This document shows, piece after piece, positions 47,968-60,618 of a stretch of 64,000 nucleotides of DNA. The DNA is from Apophysomyces variabilis. Lineage: Eukaryota; Mucoromycota; Mucoromycetes; Mucorales; Mucoraceae. The DNA lies in the NCBI GenBank assembly GCA_002749535.1, contig MZZL01000376.1, positions 668,822-732,821 of the forward strand, in the 5' to 3' direction. The position numbers and the translations under genes were made by a program. Position 1 is the first letter of the stretch, and each line of letters starts with the position of its first letter. Below the pieces are notes generated by a model that worked only from the letters and a program-made list of their open reading frames with translations, did no database searches and was not told the origin of the DNA.

Positions 47968-48803
47968 GGGAAGGGCTGCTTTTCGGAAGCTTCAGGAACA
48001 TGCTTTCAACAGCCGATATTACATTCTTTCAAAGCTTTTATGGCATTTGTATCGTTTGACACGCCGGCTTCAGTGCATCCGTATTCGTAACAAAAAGTAC
48101 GAAAACAGCATATCCATCTCATGTGCGCATAATCTCCTATATACCCGCTGCCTTGCAGCGATAGTTCTTCCTACGTTCTTCTGCTCAGAATAGGACAGAC
48201 GTGATTTTTTGCCTCTGAACGTGGCCACAGTCAAGCATGGCCTAATGATACTTTGTGTCATTTGGGATCATTGTTCACTCAAGATCAGCCAAAAATGCGT
48301 AATGTGCATATTTAGGGATCGGCGAAACATTTGCCTATCCCTTTTTTTTTCGTATCCGTTTTTGTAGCTTCAGTTCGATTTGAACAGTAAACGAATATCT
48401 TTTTCTTATTCCTATTCGTTCATGTCATTTGTCTCACTCATCAATCGTTGCATGCCCACAAACATTATTCCCTCTAACTCGTAAAGCGAGCGAGACGAAG
48501 TTGGCACATTCTCCATAACAAGCTTGCATGTGAACGACGTGCAAAGAATTGTATGCCTTTGGAAAATAGTATAGCAGTTAAGACTAGGCAGTTACTCTCT
48601 CCTAGTCTTACCAAAATAATGAATGATTCAAGATTGAAAGGCAAACATAAGGTTAGGGAGGTGCAGTTTCTGTAAAAGAAGAAAAGCGACTGACAGGCTA
48701 GATCCATGAACGCCCATGCTTGTACCTTCATTACTGTGGATTTTATTAAATAAACGGAGGAAAGGGGGGAAAGGAAGAAGGTCCACATCGTTATCGTTGA
48801 CAA
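47968..48803. other. Spacer, no gene seen
   Basis: Only short ORFs; includes the CSR1 3' UTR at the right end. Confidence 0.5.
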
Positions 48804-50355
48804 CTAGACCCTTTCAGTAATATCTTGCTCCACCCAGTTTTCCCCACCAAAGTCAATGAACAGTCGTCCTTCGGGTGTAAGCTTGATAAGGCCCTTGGCA
48901 TGATAGATGGTCGGTCCTCTCAAATCCGCTTCGGCTTTGATGCGGGCAATACGATACCATCGGCCTTTCTCCAGACGAGAAAGAGCATCCTTTTCGTCAT
49001 TCTGCTCTGTGGTCATCTTGGCCCATTCGGTTGTCAGGATCTCGTAATCCTTCACGGTCTTATCGTACTGTTCAATAGCAGGTGTGTTGGGTCGTTCCAA
49101 GGAACCAGCCTTGGGAGGATCCACCTTGGTGGCCTCGTCCTTTGTCTTACTATTCGGGTTCCCTGAGATGATCACAGGCAGGCTACCAATGTCGATAAAC
49201 TTGGTCAATTCGTCCAGATTCTTGGTGAACTGGAGCTTGCTGGCAACAACAGGGTCCAACAAAGGATTAATCACAGACCAGACTAAAGAAAGACGATGTT
49301 TGTTTAGTTTTTACGACTGATTTCGCGACGACTCCATCCTTTGTGTTTTCCTTTTCTCCTTTACCTGTGGAAAACACCCATGGCGCCTTGTGGATACAGC
49401 AGAGACCAAGTGTTTCAGGATAATAAGCTTCCAGACAAGAAATCAAGAACTTGACAAAATCATAATCCTAGAATACACCCATAAAAACACGGTCAGATAT
49501 CTCTCGCTTTCATTCTCCTCCTTTATGTGTATTTCTTACCATGTTGGCGAGTGTAAAGTTTTCGAGATTAAAGACAATGCATGCATTATCCATCGGGTGA
49601 CCACAGAACAATCTTGATGTTTCCATAATATATAACGTGAGTAACCGGATGACCTCGAAAGTCTGTTCTTCTTTTTTGTGAAGCTGGACATTGATGAAAC
49701 TAAGATACAAAAGGAGGTAAGTTTTACCGTTGGGCTTTTCTTTTCCTCTCCTCCATGTACGTTACCAAATACCGCGCGAAGCTTTGTCAGGACCGCCCAG
49801 TGTTGCTTTTCCAGAATGCAGTTGGGTAATAAACATGTCGCCCATGCCTGGCTTCAAGCGGTTGAGTTCTTCGTGCAGACCACTTTCACCAAGGGCCGTA
49901 ATGTCGTCCACGCGCATGGCCAAACGCCAACGAAGCGTGTTGGCCAACATCTTGTAAGCCGCGTCAAAGTCCCATTTGCGAGCGCGTAGGAATCGGAGGA
50001 CAGCCGAGTCAGGATTGTCAGTCGCGACCATGGACCAAAATGTCTTACGTAACATGCGACCGGGAATGAGGGGCAATGCTTTTTCCAATGGAAGCGACAT
50101 CCATTCAGGATCGGTCGTCGCGCCAAGGAAAACGTCTTGTTCTTTTTCTTCCTTCTTGCCAAACCCAAAGAAACCACCGCCTGACTTTTTTTCTGGTTCG
50201 GCTGCCTTGGGTGCAGGAGGAGTGTAGTCTCTACCAGGCTGTTCAAACAACTCGAATAACTTGAGCCATAGTTTTTTGAGGGCATTGGTTTCTTTCTCTG
50301 TTAGAGCTCCGGCATGACCAGCAGCACGGTTATCGAGGGACAAGGCAAGACTCAT
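48804..50355 (-). CDS. CSR1: Sec14-like phosphatidylinositol transfer protein (CSR1/SFH2 type)
   Basis: Exons 50355-49766, 49699-49540, 49467-49365, 49282-48804; 443 residues (yeast Csr1 408). The CRAL-TRIO N-terminal helix region is visible ([20 protein letters not shown]), then the lipid-binding domain ([54 protein letters not shown]) and a charged tail. Sec14 homologues move phosphatidylinositol and other lipids between membranes; Csr1 is linked to phospholipase D regulation and lipid secretion in yeast (family knowledge). An insert rich in Lys and Glu with a Gly/Phe stretch lies at about residues 45-75. The promoter holds a (GA)n tract. Confidence 0.9.
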
Positions 50356-50398
50356 TGAATTATGATATAAATAAGAAAAAGAAAACAAACAATAAAGA

Positions 50399-50429
50399 AA
50401 AGAGAGAGAGAAAGAGAGAGAGAGAGAGG
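50399..50429. repeat. GA-rich simple repeat
   Basis: Nearly pure (GA)n on the plus strand, 45-75 bases before the CSR1 start codon, so a CT-rich tract in its 5' UTR or core promoter. Confidence 0.8.
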
Positions 50430-50557
50430 ATATATACTTTATACCGAGATTGGGATGCTTTGTGTTTTCCCCTTTTTCCTGTCCGCCCTTTTTAAAGCGA
50501 GAAGGGAGTCGAAATTTTTATTTGACGGAGATTTTGTTTCCCGTGACACTCGAACCA

Positions 50558-52287
50558 TTAAACCTTAATACGATAGACCTTGGCAACCGCCACTAGGCGA
50601 TCGTGGTCTACTGAGCCCTTCAATGTATCAAATATATTCTGCAACACTATAAATTGAAAGATACCATACGCCACACCGCACCCGCACAAAAAACGGTGAG
50701 AAAATCCTATGATATACAAGCTCCTCGTTCTTTTTGTCTTTTATCTGGGGTTTACCTTTTAAGTGATCGCGACTCAAGAACATGACTAACATATCCATAC
50801 GTCGGACTCGGCTAAGGCCTTCTAACACATCATAGATTTCCTTTTTCGTCTTCTCTCTAAGTGGTTCCCACATAGTCTTAAGCTTCCCATTTGTCTCGTC
50901 CCAAATCGGATCAACATGCACTTACTTAAAATAATACTTATCGATTATCTCAATCATCTTTTCAAATTGATCTGATTCCAAAGATGATTTGAAAAGACTG
51001 GCGTAAGAAGAAGGGGGAATGCACTAACAAAAGAAAATAATGTCACAGCATGTTCACACACAATATACGTCATAGACAGAATTTCTTTCTGTTTTACCTG
51101 AAAGTATTGATATAACGTATCATTTCCTCTATGTTTGCATGCTTTCCAGTCCCGCTCAAATTCGAAATTGGTTCGTGGGCACTCTAGTTTCAAAGGCGTG
51201 TGGTTGAGTGACACCTCAGCGAACTCATTTTGCTCCTTCGCCACTGTCTTGGTAGGTGAGGACACGTGGGACTTATCCTCCTTATTTATGTTTGTGGTGG
51301 TACTACTATTAGTGATGTTGCTGCTGCTGCTCCCTGTAGGGAATCCAGTATAGGCTGCATCAATGACTTTAATAGGGAGTGTTCGTTTCTCTTTGGGAAC
51401 AGATGTCGAAGGCGTCATTCCAGTGTGGGTGGTTGTGGTAGTGGTGCTGATGCTAGAAGGCTTAATGAGTAATTTGTTCAACTCTGCGACAATGGCATTA
51501 TTCCCCGGATCGATGGTAAGTGCCGATTGGAAATCTGCAGGAACCAAACCCTAACTAGTTAATACAGCCATATTTTGTGAAACCATCAAAATGATTTGTT
51601 ACCTGCTCTTGCCTCTTCTGGCCGTCCAAGCTCACGTAATGCGATACCTCGCCTCCAGAGTGCTTTCACATTTTGGGGTTCCAACTGCAGACCCTGAGTA
51701 CAATCCCGCTCCACTTCAACAAACCTAAAAATAAATACAAAGCGGTTGACACGTGAATTCCCTCTTATACATCAATGCCTGTATTATAAGCTCACTTATT
51801 CAATTTAAGGTAGGCCATGGCTCGATTCAAATAGTACACGGACACCGTCGGATCTAACTCTATCGCACGACCATAATGTTCCACTGCTTGATGGTACTCT
51901 TTCTTTTGAAAAAACTGATTGCCTTTTTCCTTTTCTGTTTTGGCTGTGGCAGCATTCGATTCCTACTCACGCAGCATAAGATAATAAGGAAACATGAGTC
52001 CTCCAAGTTTACCTTGGTGAGCACACCTAAACCGACTGGTTTTTGTCCGTCCAATATCATATCTACACTGGGTCGAATAGGAGGCAATGGCTAAGGTACA
52101 TAGGTGTTGGGCATGAGGTGACCGAGAATGACGTGTTTCAACACACACAGAGACACGAGAGCTCATCCCATCTCGTCTTTTCTTTTACCTCCTCATGAAT
52201 GGGCTTTCTTCGACTTAGTAATTCATCTCTTTTCCGAATTTCTGACTGCCATTGCAGTAAATCTTGCCATGCTGATGTGTTTGCCAT
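50558..52287 (-). CDS. RPAP3: RPAP3-like R2TP/Hsp90 co-chaperone
   Basis: Exons 52287-52189, 52090-52013, 51962-51796, 51724-51603, 51534-51098, 51023-50926, 50856-50756, 50646-50558; 396 residues. Short N-terminal helix (WQDLLQWQSEIRKRDEL), then a three-TPR block (KEKGNQFFQKKEYHQAVEHY, YLNRAMAYLKLNKF, RRGIALRELGRPEEA), a Ser/Thr-rich linker and the RPAP3 C-terminal domain (FERDWKACKHR, MIEIIDKYYF, LEGLSRVRRMDMLVMFLS, ending VAVAKVYRIKV). The TPR block binds Hsp90/Hsp70 tails and the C-terminal domain binds RUVBL2 in R2TP, which assembles RNA polymerases, snoRNPs and PIKKs. Budding yeast Tah1 lacks the C-terminal domain, so this is the fuller form. The promoter borders the poly-T and gap region. 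Confidence 0.88.
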
Positions 52288-52313
52288 TGGAATTGTCCTG
52301 TTCTCTGTCACCC

Positions 52314-52602
52314 TTTTTTTTTTTTTTTTTTTTTTGGGGACTTNNNNNNNNNNNNNNNNNNNNNNNNNNNNNNNNNNNNNNNNNNNNNNNNNNNNNNNNN
52401 NNNNNNNNNNNNNNNNNNNNNNNNNNNNNNNNNNNNNNNNNNNNNNNNNNNNNNNNNNNNNNNNNNNNNNNNNNNNNNNNNNNNNNNNNNNNNNNNNNNN
52501 NNNNNNNNNNNNNNNNNNNNNNNNNNNNNNNNNNNNNNNNNNNNNNNNNNNNNNNNNNNNNNNNNNNNNNNNNNNNNNNNNNNNNNTTTTTTTTTTTTTT
52601 TT
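52314..52602. other. Poly-T flanked assembly gap (243 N at 52344-52586)
   Basis: Left of the N run are T22 and then GGGGACTT. Right of it T16 is followed, after a few bases, by GGGGACTT again. This looks like two contig ends of one homopolymer region left unmerged or mis-sized. It lies between the divergent RPAP3 and trehalase genes. Confidence 0.8.
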
Positions 52603-53083
52603 CTTTACGGGGACTTATCCATCGAGGGAAAAAAGAGACTCCGAGGCTTGTCTGGATTTTTCATTCTCCGCAAGCGCATGCTGCTCGCTTTGCATTGGCA
52701 CAGCAGACGCTAGACGATTTGCATGACAACGTTATGACGTATCTGAGCATACCGCATGCCACCGCAATCTGTTTACCATTCATATTCTTCCTATCGATAA
52801 CTAACTCTTGATCCGACGGCTTGATTGTATGGCGTCAGCGATTGAATACAGAAAGGAAAAAAAGTGTCTTTTTCTTTTAGTAGTCTCACGCCGCTAAAAA
52901 GACCAGCGATACCAATTGAAACCTTGCGTATAGCATAAAAGGCCTCGACATTGGTTTTAGCTTGTTCATTTTTTTCCTCTAAGTAACTAAAACAGCTTTC
53001 TTTCTCGACAACAGTACAACAACCAATTTCTTCTTCTTCTTTCAGTCTTGCTTTTGTATTCATTCTTACTGACAGTAAAAAGG

Positions 53084-55674
53084 ATGTCTGGAATCCCGTT
53101 CCCTGATCAGGAACTTCTGGATGTGCATGCACCAGCAGCCACCTACTATACTACTGGTGAAAATGCTAGAGTGAGAACCAGAACATACACAGTAAGTCCT
53201 TCTTGTTTGTAATTGAGAAAAAGAAGCAACCTAATTCAAACCATGGTTTTCTCTTTCCTTAGAGAAGTAGACCAGAGATTCCTGCCATGGCTCATTTCGA
53301 CGCATCTCGTCATCATCGACGGGCTTCTCATGGTAAAAAAAAAAGAAAAACGAGAAACCAAACAGCATGAATTTGGTGTAACCTTCAGTTCCTTTATACT
53401 TGGCTACAGATGACAAGAGCAAGGCTCGTCGTTTCTTGATTGATGTGGAGGAGACACAACGCAAAATTCTGGAGCAGGAAGACACAGATGGCGACTTTCA
53501 GATCACCATCAATGACATCGGACCAAAGACAATGAAATTGGGGACCTTGGATAGCGGTGGCTTCCGTAAGATCGATGTCCGGGGCACCTATATGCTCTCC
53601 AATCTTCTGCAGGAATTGGCCTTGGCTCATGATTACGGACGGAAATACATCGTCCTGGATGAAGCTCGATTAAACGAAAATCCCGTTGACCGCTTGTCAC
53701 GGATGATTCGTCACCACTTTTGGAATGGTCTCACAAGACGTATTGATGGCGACACGATCGAGGTCATCTGTGCGGATCCCAAGAATCGCTCACCCAATCA
53801 AAACCCACGCATTTATATTCCCCATGGGGAGACAGAGATGTATGAGTACTATAAAGGCGTAGCCGACAGACGCAAGCATATGCATCTTGAAGTCATCTAT
53901 CTTCCCAAGGACATCACCCCGGAATATGTCAAGAGTATCAATGACCGACCTGGCCTGCTGGCCTTGGCCATGCGCAAAGAGATAGACAAGGAAGGTCATA
54001 CCACCTTCCGAGGGGAACCATTTGTTGTACCCGGAGGTCGATTTAACGAAATGTACGGGGTAAGTTGTCGGTGCAAAACTCACTTTCTTGGGAAGAGGAA
54101 CTGTGTTTTTTTTTTTAACCGACGTTCTTTGCCTAGTGGGATTCCTATTTCGCTGCTTTAGGTCTTTTGGTGGATGGAAGGGTGGATCTGGCCAAGTCTA
54201 TGACAGAGAACTTTGCATTTGAAATCAAGCATTACGGAAAGGTGCTGAACGCCAACCGATCCTATTACCTCACGCGATCCCAACCTCCCTTTCTAACCGA
54301 CATGGCCATCCAAGTCTATAAACATTTGGATCCAGCGAATCAGAAAGAAAACAAGGAATGGTTGCGGCGCATCCTCAAGTCAGCCATGAAAGAGTATCAT
54401 GAAGTATGGATGGCCGAACCACGGTTAGATAGAAAGACAATGCTTTCTCGTTACCGACCCAGTGGCATGGGAATTCCACCCGAAACGGAAGCCTCCCATT
54501 TTAACCATATCATTGCTCCCTACGCCGAAAAGCATGGTGTGTCCATTGAAGACTTTGATCAATTGTACAACGACGGTCAAGTGGTGGAACCCGAACTGGA
54601 CGAGTATTTTATGCATGACCGAGCTGTTCGTGAGTCGGGCCATGACACGACGTACCGTTTCGAAAAGGTGTGTGCCAACCTCGCAACGATCGACCTCAAT
54701 GCCTTGCTCTACAAATACGAAGTGGATATTGGCGATGCGATTCGCGATTATCTGGATGATGAACTGACAGACTTTGAGGGTCGTCCTCAAGAGGCTTCGG
54801 TATGGCTCGAGCGTGCCAAATTGCGAAGGGAGCGGATTGATAAGTATCTCTGGAATGAGAAGGAGTCCCTCTACTTCGATTATGACACCGTGAAGGAAGC
54901 ACAGACAACATATGAAAGTGTCACCGCCTTTTGGGCCTTGTGGGCTGGATGTGCCAGTGTAGACCAGGCCATCAAACTCGCCAGACATTCCCTTTCCAAA
55001 TTTGAAGTCATCGGTGGTCTGATCTCAGGCACAGAACGGTCGCGTGGTCAGATCTCGATCGAGCGACCCAACCGGCAGTGGGATTTCCCTTTTGGTTGGG
55101 CTCCCCATCAAATGATGGCTTGGGTTGGCTTCGATGCCTATGGTATGCAAGAAATTGCCCGTCGATTAGCCTACCGATGGTTATTCACGTAAGCTATCCT
55201 TTTCTCTTTGTCTTTCTCTTTTTGATGTTGACTCTCTATATATAATTTACTAGGATAACCAAGGCTTTTGTGGATTTCAATGGCGTGGTACCTGAAAAAT
55301 TCGACATTGTCAGTCTATCTCACAAAGTAGAAGTGGAATATGGCAATGTGGGGACCGACTTCAAATTTGTCCCGCGCGAAGGATTCGGTTGGATGAATGC
55401 TTCGTATCAGGTCGGTCTAAGTTATCTGAACACGCAAATGCGTCGGGCACTGGGAACATGCACGATCCCCGATATCCTGTTTGAGAAACAGTTGGCCCGG
55501 GAGCGCCAAGCACAATCACCGCAAGAACGAGAGCAAGCACTTCTTCGACGGCGAAACTCAGAAATCGCTGCAAGAGCAATCACACGGGATGGAGAAGAAG
55601 CTACCACACGTATTTCAACAGATACTGGACTTGGTGGCTCCATCAATTTCCTTTGCCCTCCTCCTGTTGTCTAG
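53084..55674 (+). CDS. NTH1: Neutral trehalase
   Basis: Exons 53084-53191, 53263-53332, 53389-54059, 54137-55188, 55254-55674; 773 residues (yeast Nth1 751). Glycoside hydrolase 37: signature 1 [14 protein letters not shown] (274-287, split by an intron) and signature 2 [10 protein letters not shown] (597-606). It hydrolyses trehalose to two glucose molecules in the cytosol. It has the neutral-trehalase regulatory head: a PKA site RRAS (55-58) and the calcium-binding loop DTDGDFQI (91-98). In yeast, PKA phosphorylation and 14-3-3 binding activate the enzyme, with calcium contributing. No signal peptide, which separates it from acid trehalase. It is transcribed divergently from RPAP3 across the gap region. 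Confidence 0.95.
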
Positions 55675-55865
55675 CGAAAAGGAAAAATTATGATGATGGT
55701 TCATATTAAAATTTCTTTTGTCTCTTCCGTGCTGTTATACACGCTGTTTTCTTTTCTTTTCTTCCCTCGTGCACTATATAGGTTCTTTGACTTTCTTGTT
55801 TTATTTGTATATTGCATGATCAACCAAATGCATGCTTTCATTGTGAATATAAACTTTGTTTTTTC

Positions 55866-58800
55866 TCATATTTTACGGGCGACCCTCCTGGCTGCCGCTA
55901 ATCTAGGAGACTGGTTCGTGGGTTTGCTGATAGCACGATCCACGCTACCTCTTCTTGCTCCTGTATTATCGTCCATTGGATTCGACATTCCACTGCCAAT
56001 AGTAAGACCTTAACAAAAAGAAAACAAATCAATCTCCCAGAGTTAGGCCACGCACTTCCTTTTTTTTTCCTATACCTAGTCGGGATTTGCGCGATTTTAG
56101 ATAATTTGAATCTAGCATAGCTTTTTTTGTACATAAAACGCTATTAATCAAATTGAAGCACAGTAGCAAACAGATTTACCTTGTTTTCGTTGATCTTCAT
56201 GTCTGGATTGGACCTTCTTCAAGTGTTGCAACAGTTCTTGGAATTTGATAATATTCTCTTCACCCTTATTACTACCATTGGAAGCTTTCAAGATCCGCTG
56301 TTGCTGCTGGGATTGTTGATGTAATGGCAGCTGCTGTGATTGAGGTTGTTTTGAAGTTTCTGTACCGAAGGGAGTGCTTGGTGTTCTATATGAATGCTTA
56401 GATCGAAATACGCAACGGCTTTTAAGTTTTTTTCCATCCCAAGATGCTACCTTTTAGGTAATACGTGGAGGAAGCCAAGTGAAGACACGCTACTTAGTCG
56501 GTTGCGAAGCGTGGAAAATGCAGATGATTGTGGTAAAAGCATTAGGATACCATACAGACATTTATAGAGGTAAGGGTATTTTTCAGGTTCCAGCAGTTGC
56601 AACCGCAAATCTAAACAAAAAAGATGAAATCGTCAATTGTTGAGATTCCTGTTATGCAAAACTTCATTTTCCTCTTCAAAAAAAAAGAAGAAACAGGTAA
56701 CTTTACATGTAAATACCGGTGATTCGAGTAATTGGACGAGTTTGTCTACTTGGACCAACATATTCACCGTGATTTCCGAGTCAGCACTAATCATCCGGTT
56801 TACAGTAGATAATCAGAAAACCAAAATAAAAGCTAAGCCAAAAAAACGTACAAAACCTGTAACAGATTGGATGCATGCTCATACGCCTGAGCTAGGAGAC
56901 ATAAGGAAAACGTGGCTACAGCATTGTGACACCATGACATGTACAGGGTAGTAAAAAGACGTTGATTCTCCTTTTGGTCCAAGTTTCGTAAGCGCTTTCG
57001 CAAGTCGGATAGTTCACTCGAGGTGATCAAGATGATATTCAAATGTTGGACCATGATACTGGCAAATTCTAGATCATCCTTTGTTGGCCCGGCTCGTCAA
57101 ATCAAATTAAGCTTTTTCTTTCCCATTTCTCGTGAAGAGAACCTGCTCTTATTTACCTTTTCTTTCTCAAGGATTTTAGCCATCGTACAGTAAATCCGTT
57201 CAGGGTGGAGACTCATACATAATTGACGGACAATTAGGCTTCCTCTAGACTCCAAAAGGGGTCGGTCGGTGCTGAAAAGTGAAAGTAAGTGGGTCATGAA
57301 ATTTTCAAAGTATTCACGGTCAGAATATAGAGAAATCTGGGCCAACAGTTGCAAATCGCGTCGGACCACTTCCTCGGAAGGATCTGAAAGTGTCTTGAGC
57401 AATGCGGGAAAAGTGCCATCATCGGATACAAAAATCTGAGAGCAACAGAAAAAAACATTAGGAGCTTGGATTCTCGTTAGTAAAAAAAGCTAACCTTATT
57501 GGGCGCTTTCTTATGCAGCATTAGCAACCATTCTAAGCTGGCAACACGCGTTTCTTCATGCTCATCCAAAAACTGCAAACGCAGATTCGCTGCTGTGGCC
57601 TGGTAGTCAAATGGTTCTGGTTCTGGTTCCTGTTCATTGCTTTGATGTATAACCTGTCTGTCCATTGTCTTTACTGTGCGACCTAGTGGATCACTGACAC
57701 TAATCATGGGCTCTGGTTGTGACGTGCCAAATACAAGTTGTTGCAGATTCCTGTTTGTTTCCAAAGCAAACATACGAATGGTATTGACAGGATGCGCAAG
57801 TGTTGGCAAAACAGCCTTGATAATCTTTGGCGTGTATTCAATGATAACATCTTTCGCGATGGCGATAAATCCGTTAATCCATTGCAAAGCAGTACGCTGG
57901 ATATCCTCCTCAGGTGAAGAGAGGTGTGGTAGAAGGATTTCGACAATCCTACCATACTGTACAATCACACCTTGTCCTGGCAAATAGCTACCTTTTCCCT
58001 GACCCTCATTTTCCACCGCTGTCGACGATTGAGAGGTACTATCTGCTTTTGCATCCTCGCTTTCACCAACCATCTGGGATTCCTTTGGCTTTGCACTTTC
58101 TAGTTGTTGCTGCTGCTGCTGTTCTCTCACAGCAGCAGCTTGCTGAATTACTTCAAAGAAATCAGCTAGTAGGACGCTCGTAGCAACGCGGACATCGTCG
58201 CTTGGATCGCTGAGGCATTGTAATAATCCATCCAGAAATTCAGGTAAGAATGAAACCAATTCAAGATCCGGTATCGAATCCAAGACACCGATCCAGGATA
58301 CTAGAAACTGACGTGCAGATGAATTTAGAACATAAATACGCTGGCTCAAGAGAGGAATGAAGCGCGGCAGAGAAAAGGCCGTATTCCGAGGTAACGATGT
58401 TGGAATCACCAAGGGTTCATTAGACTCGGCTGTATTTAAAGGAGGCTGATGAGGAGAGATGTAGGTCGTTGCCAGTTCAGACACAATATCTTTGATCAGA
58501 CGATCTAAAAGTTCTGCACCATTCTTAACCGTGATATCGGAATCGGCCGATAGCTGTTGGATTGTTTTTATATAAGGATAAGAGAAAGCAAAGGAAAAAA
58601 GAGATGAAAATATGTTTAAAATATATAAGCATTTATTTCCTTCTCATTTTTTTCTTGTGCAAATATCCGTGTATGACCTTACCTTGCATAATGCATCAAA
58701 GATACTGTTGAAAAACCGAAGTACTTCTCCTTTGGCTACCTTGGCGATGTTGTACATACTCTCACAAGCATAATAACGTACTTTTTGATCTTGATTACTG

Positions 58801-59183
58801 AAACAAGATAAAATAGGCGGAACAATAATATCGAGGTAATCCACAACACCCTAATACTTTCTGACTTGGTGTTTTGTTCCTGTCAAAATAAAACTTACTG
58901 GCCCCAGCGCGATGGCAGAAGCTGCAAGACCTATCAGTCCACCGTACCGGGCAGTAGGGCTGTTTGAGTACACAAAATCTTGGACAAGTGCATCAATAAT
59001 GGCCGTGATCTTATCATGATCTTCGTCGTTCTGACGAACCATTCTAAATAGAGGAAAGGAAATGGCTGTAAGGCTATCTTCCTCTTGTCTTCGCGCTTAA
59101 TCCTTGAAATACCTCTCAATCTCAAGAGCCGCTGTTTTTCGTCTATCATAATTCTTGTCTGTCAAGCCTCTAATAAGAGGCAT
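55866..59183 (-). CDS. VAC14: VAC14, scaffold of the PIKfyve/Fab1 complex
   Basis: Ten exons: 59183-59113, 59043-58899, 58850-58683, 58553-57495, 57435-57157, 57078-56852, 56786-56707, 56610-56451, 56418-56180, 56008-55866; 856 residues. HEAT-repeat protein with Vac14 hallmarks: [96 protein letters not shown]. It scaffolds Fab1/PIKfyve and Fig4 on endolysosomal or vacuolar membranes, controlling PI(3,5)P2. A poly-Gln run lies in the central linker (about 58100-58125) and a second Q-rich stretch precedes a coiled-coil tail. Start ATG 59183 gives an N-terminus of normal family length. The 32-bp intron 56419-56450 and the last exon are less certain; both keep frame. Confidence 0.88.
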
Positions 59184-60618
59184 AGAAAATAATAGGTTCG
59201 TGTCCATGACAGACTAGTGATAGTGTGTGATATTCGAAAAAAGGAACCGACGATGTAGCGGGGCGTTTGGGAAATGATCCTGCGTTGGGGTTCCATTGTC
59301 CGGCATGTCCGGTCGCCTGCCACGCCATTTGTAGGCCCGGTGACCAAAGCTTCAGTCATGCAAACAAATTGGATCTCAGTCGAAGCACACTTGTGTTGAA
59401 CAGGGACAGCCCAAATTGTCAATTTAACTCGCCACTTCATAGGGTAAAAGGTCAATTGACATCTGCTGAACGTTTTATGACATGCTCTAAGACAGTTCTG
59501 TACCTTTCATTAAGATATCATGTATTAATATGTTCCTAATGGCTATAAAGCAATTTACAGGACATTTTTCTACTGCCTTGGTGTAGTACTTATTGAAGTA
59601 AATATCTTGCAGGGTTTATTTGCTGTTTTAATCACAGACTATGATCAGCAAGTGATTCGTCAGTTTCAGTTTCCATCTTATACGTCAAAAACATTTAGTT
59701 TGACTAACAGTACACAGTACATTAACAACTGATTTATTTTCTTCTCGCTTACAACCGCCGTATAAATCAAGAGTTCATTTTAGCATGTTTATTGTTATAT
59801 TATTGATGTAAAAAGAATAATGTCTGCCCAGGTACCATATTGTGATTTTAATCAACAACCGCAATTCATTGTAGTAAGCTAGGTGCCAATTGAAAACAAC
59901 AATGCTGTAAGAATTAGATAATAGGGATTGGACGAGATCATTGCAGCTGAGGTCAAGATGTAGTTTCCTAACATACTATGACCATCAGCAGTTACAAGTG
60001 AAGAAAGGTTGTAAAGGAAAGTTTGACTTACGAAATCAATTTTCCGGTACATGATATCATGCCTTGAACGAGCCAGCGCACTTTCTAAATAGTTCGGTAC
60101 TAATCCATTGATGGATAATCTCGAAAATTACGTAGAAGCCAGAAAAAATGTAAATTTGCTACTATATCACTAGCATTGATCTATAATATCAGACATGTCG
60201 AACAGAGGCTTCAAAAAAGCTGCATTGCTTGAATTCATGTTGTTCAAATGCTCAATGAGCAGAAGTAAACAGCAAGTTTTATTAAAGTAGTAAAGCCTGC
60301 TTCACCAGCAGCCAAAAGCAAGATCTTGGGAATATGTCACAAGTCTACTTAAGATGCAGCTTGCTTTGTTGTCTGGATTGTGATATGGCAACAAAGAGAA
60401 TGGCTACACTAATGAGTGAATGAGGATTCGTTGATATGAACCCATTTGTCGTATATGATCATACACTGTCAGCTTTGTTATGCTAATCAGCGAGAATTTG
60501 GCACATCGCTCTATTTGTTCCAATCAATCAGAATCACATAAGAGTTGATCAACTTTTATTACTATTATTGCTAGTGGTTATTGTACAGAACAATCGTTAT
60601 AAAACACTTGGAATATAA
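59184..60618. other. Spacer, no gene seen
   Basis: AT-rich 1.4 kb with no supportable coding region; left part is the VAC14 promoter and right part the 3' flank of the oxidoreductase gene. Confidence 0.55.

Noticed and set aside
50537..50608. tRNA-like sequence on the minus strand (A-box-like and B-box-like words)
   Set aside because: The acceptor and T stems do not pair, and the same bases encode the conserved last exon of RPAP3 (ending VYRIKV, stop at 50558).
52128..52811. Long plus-strand ORF running across the 243-N gap
   Set aside because: Open only because of N bases and poly-T; it overlaps RPAP3 exon 1 on the other strand.
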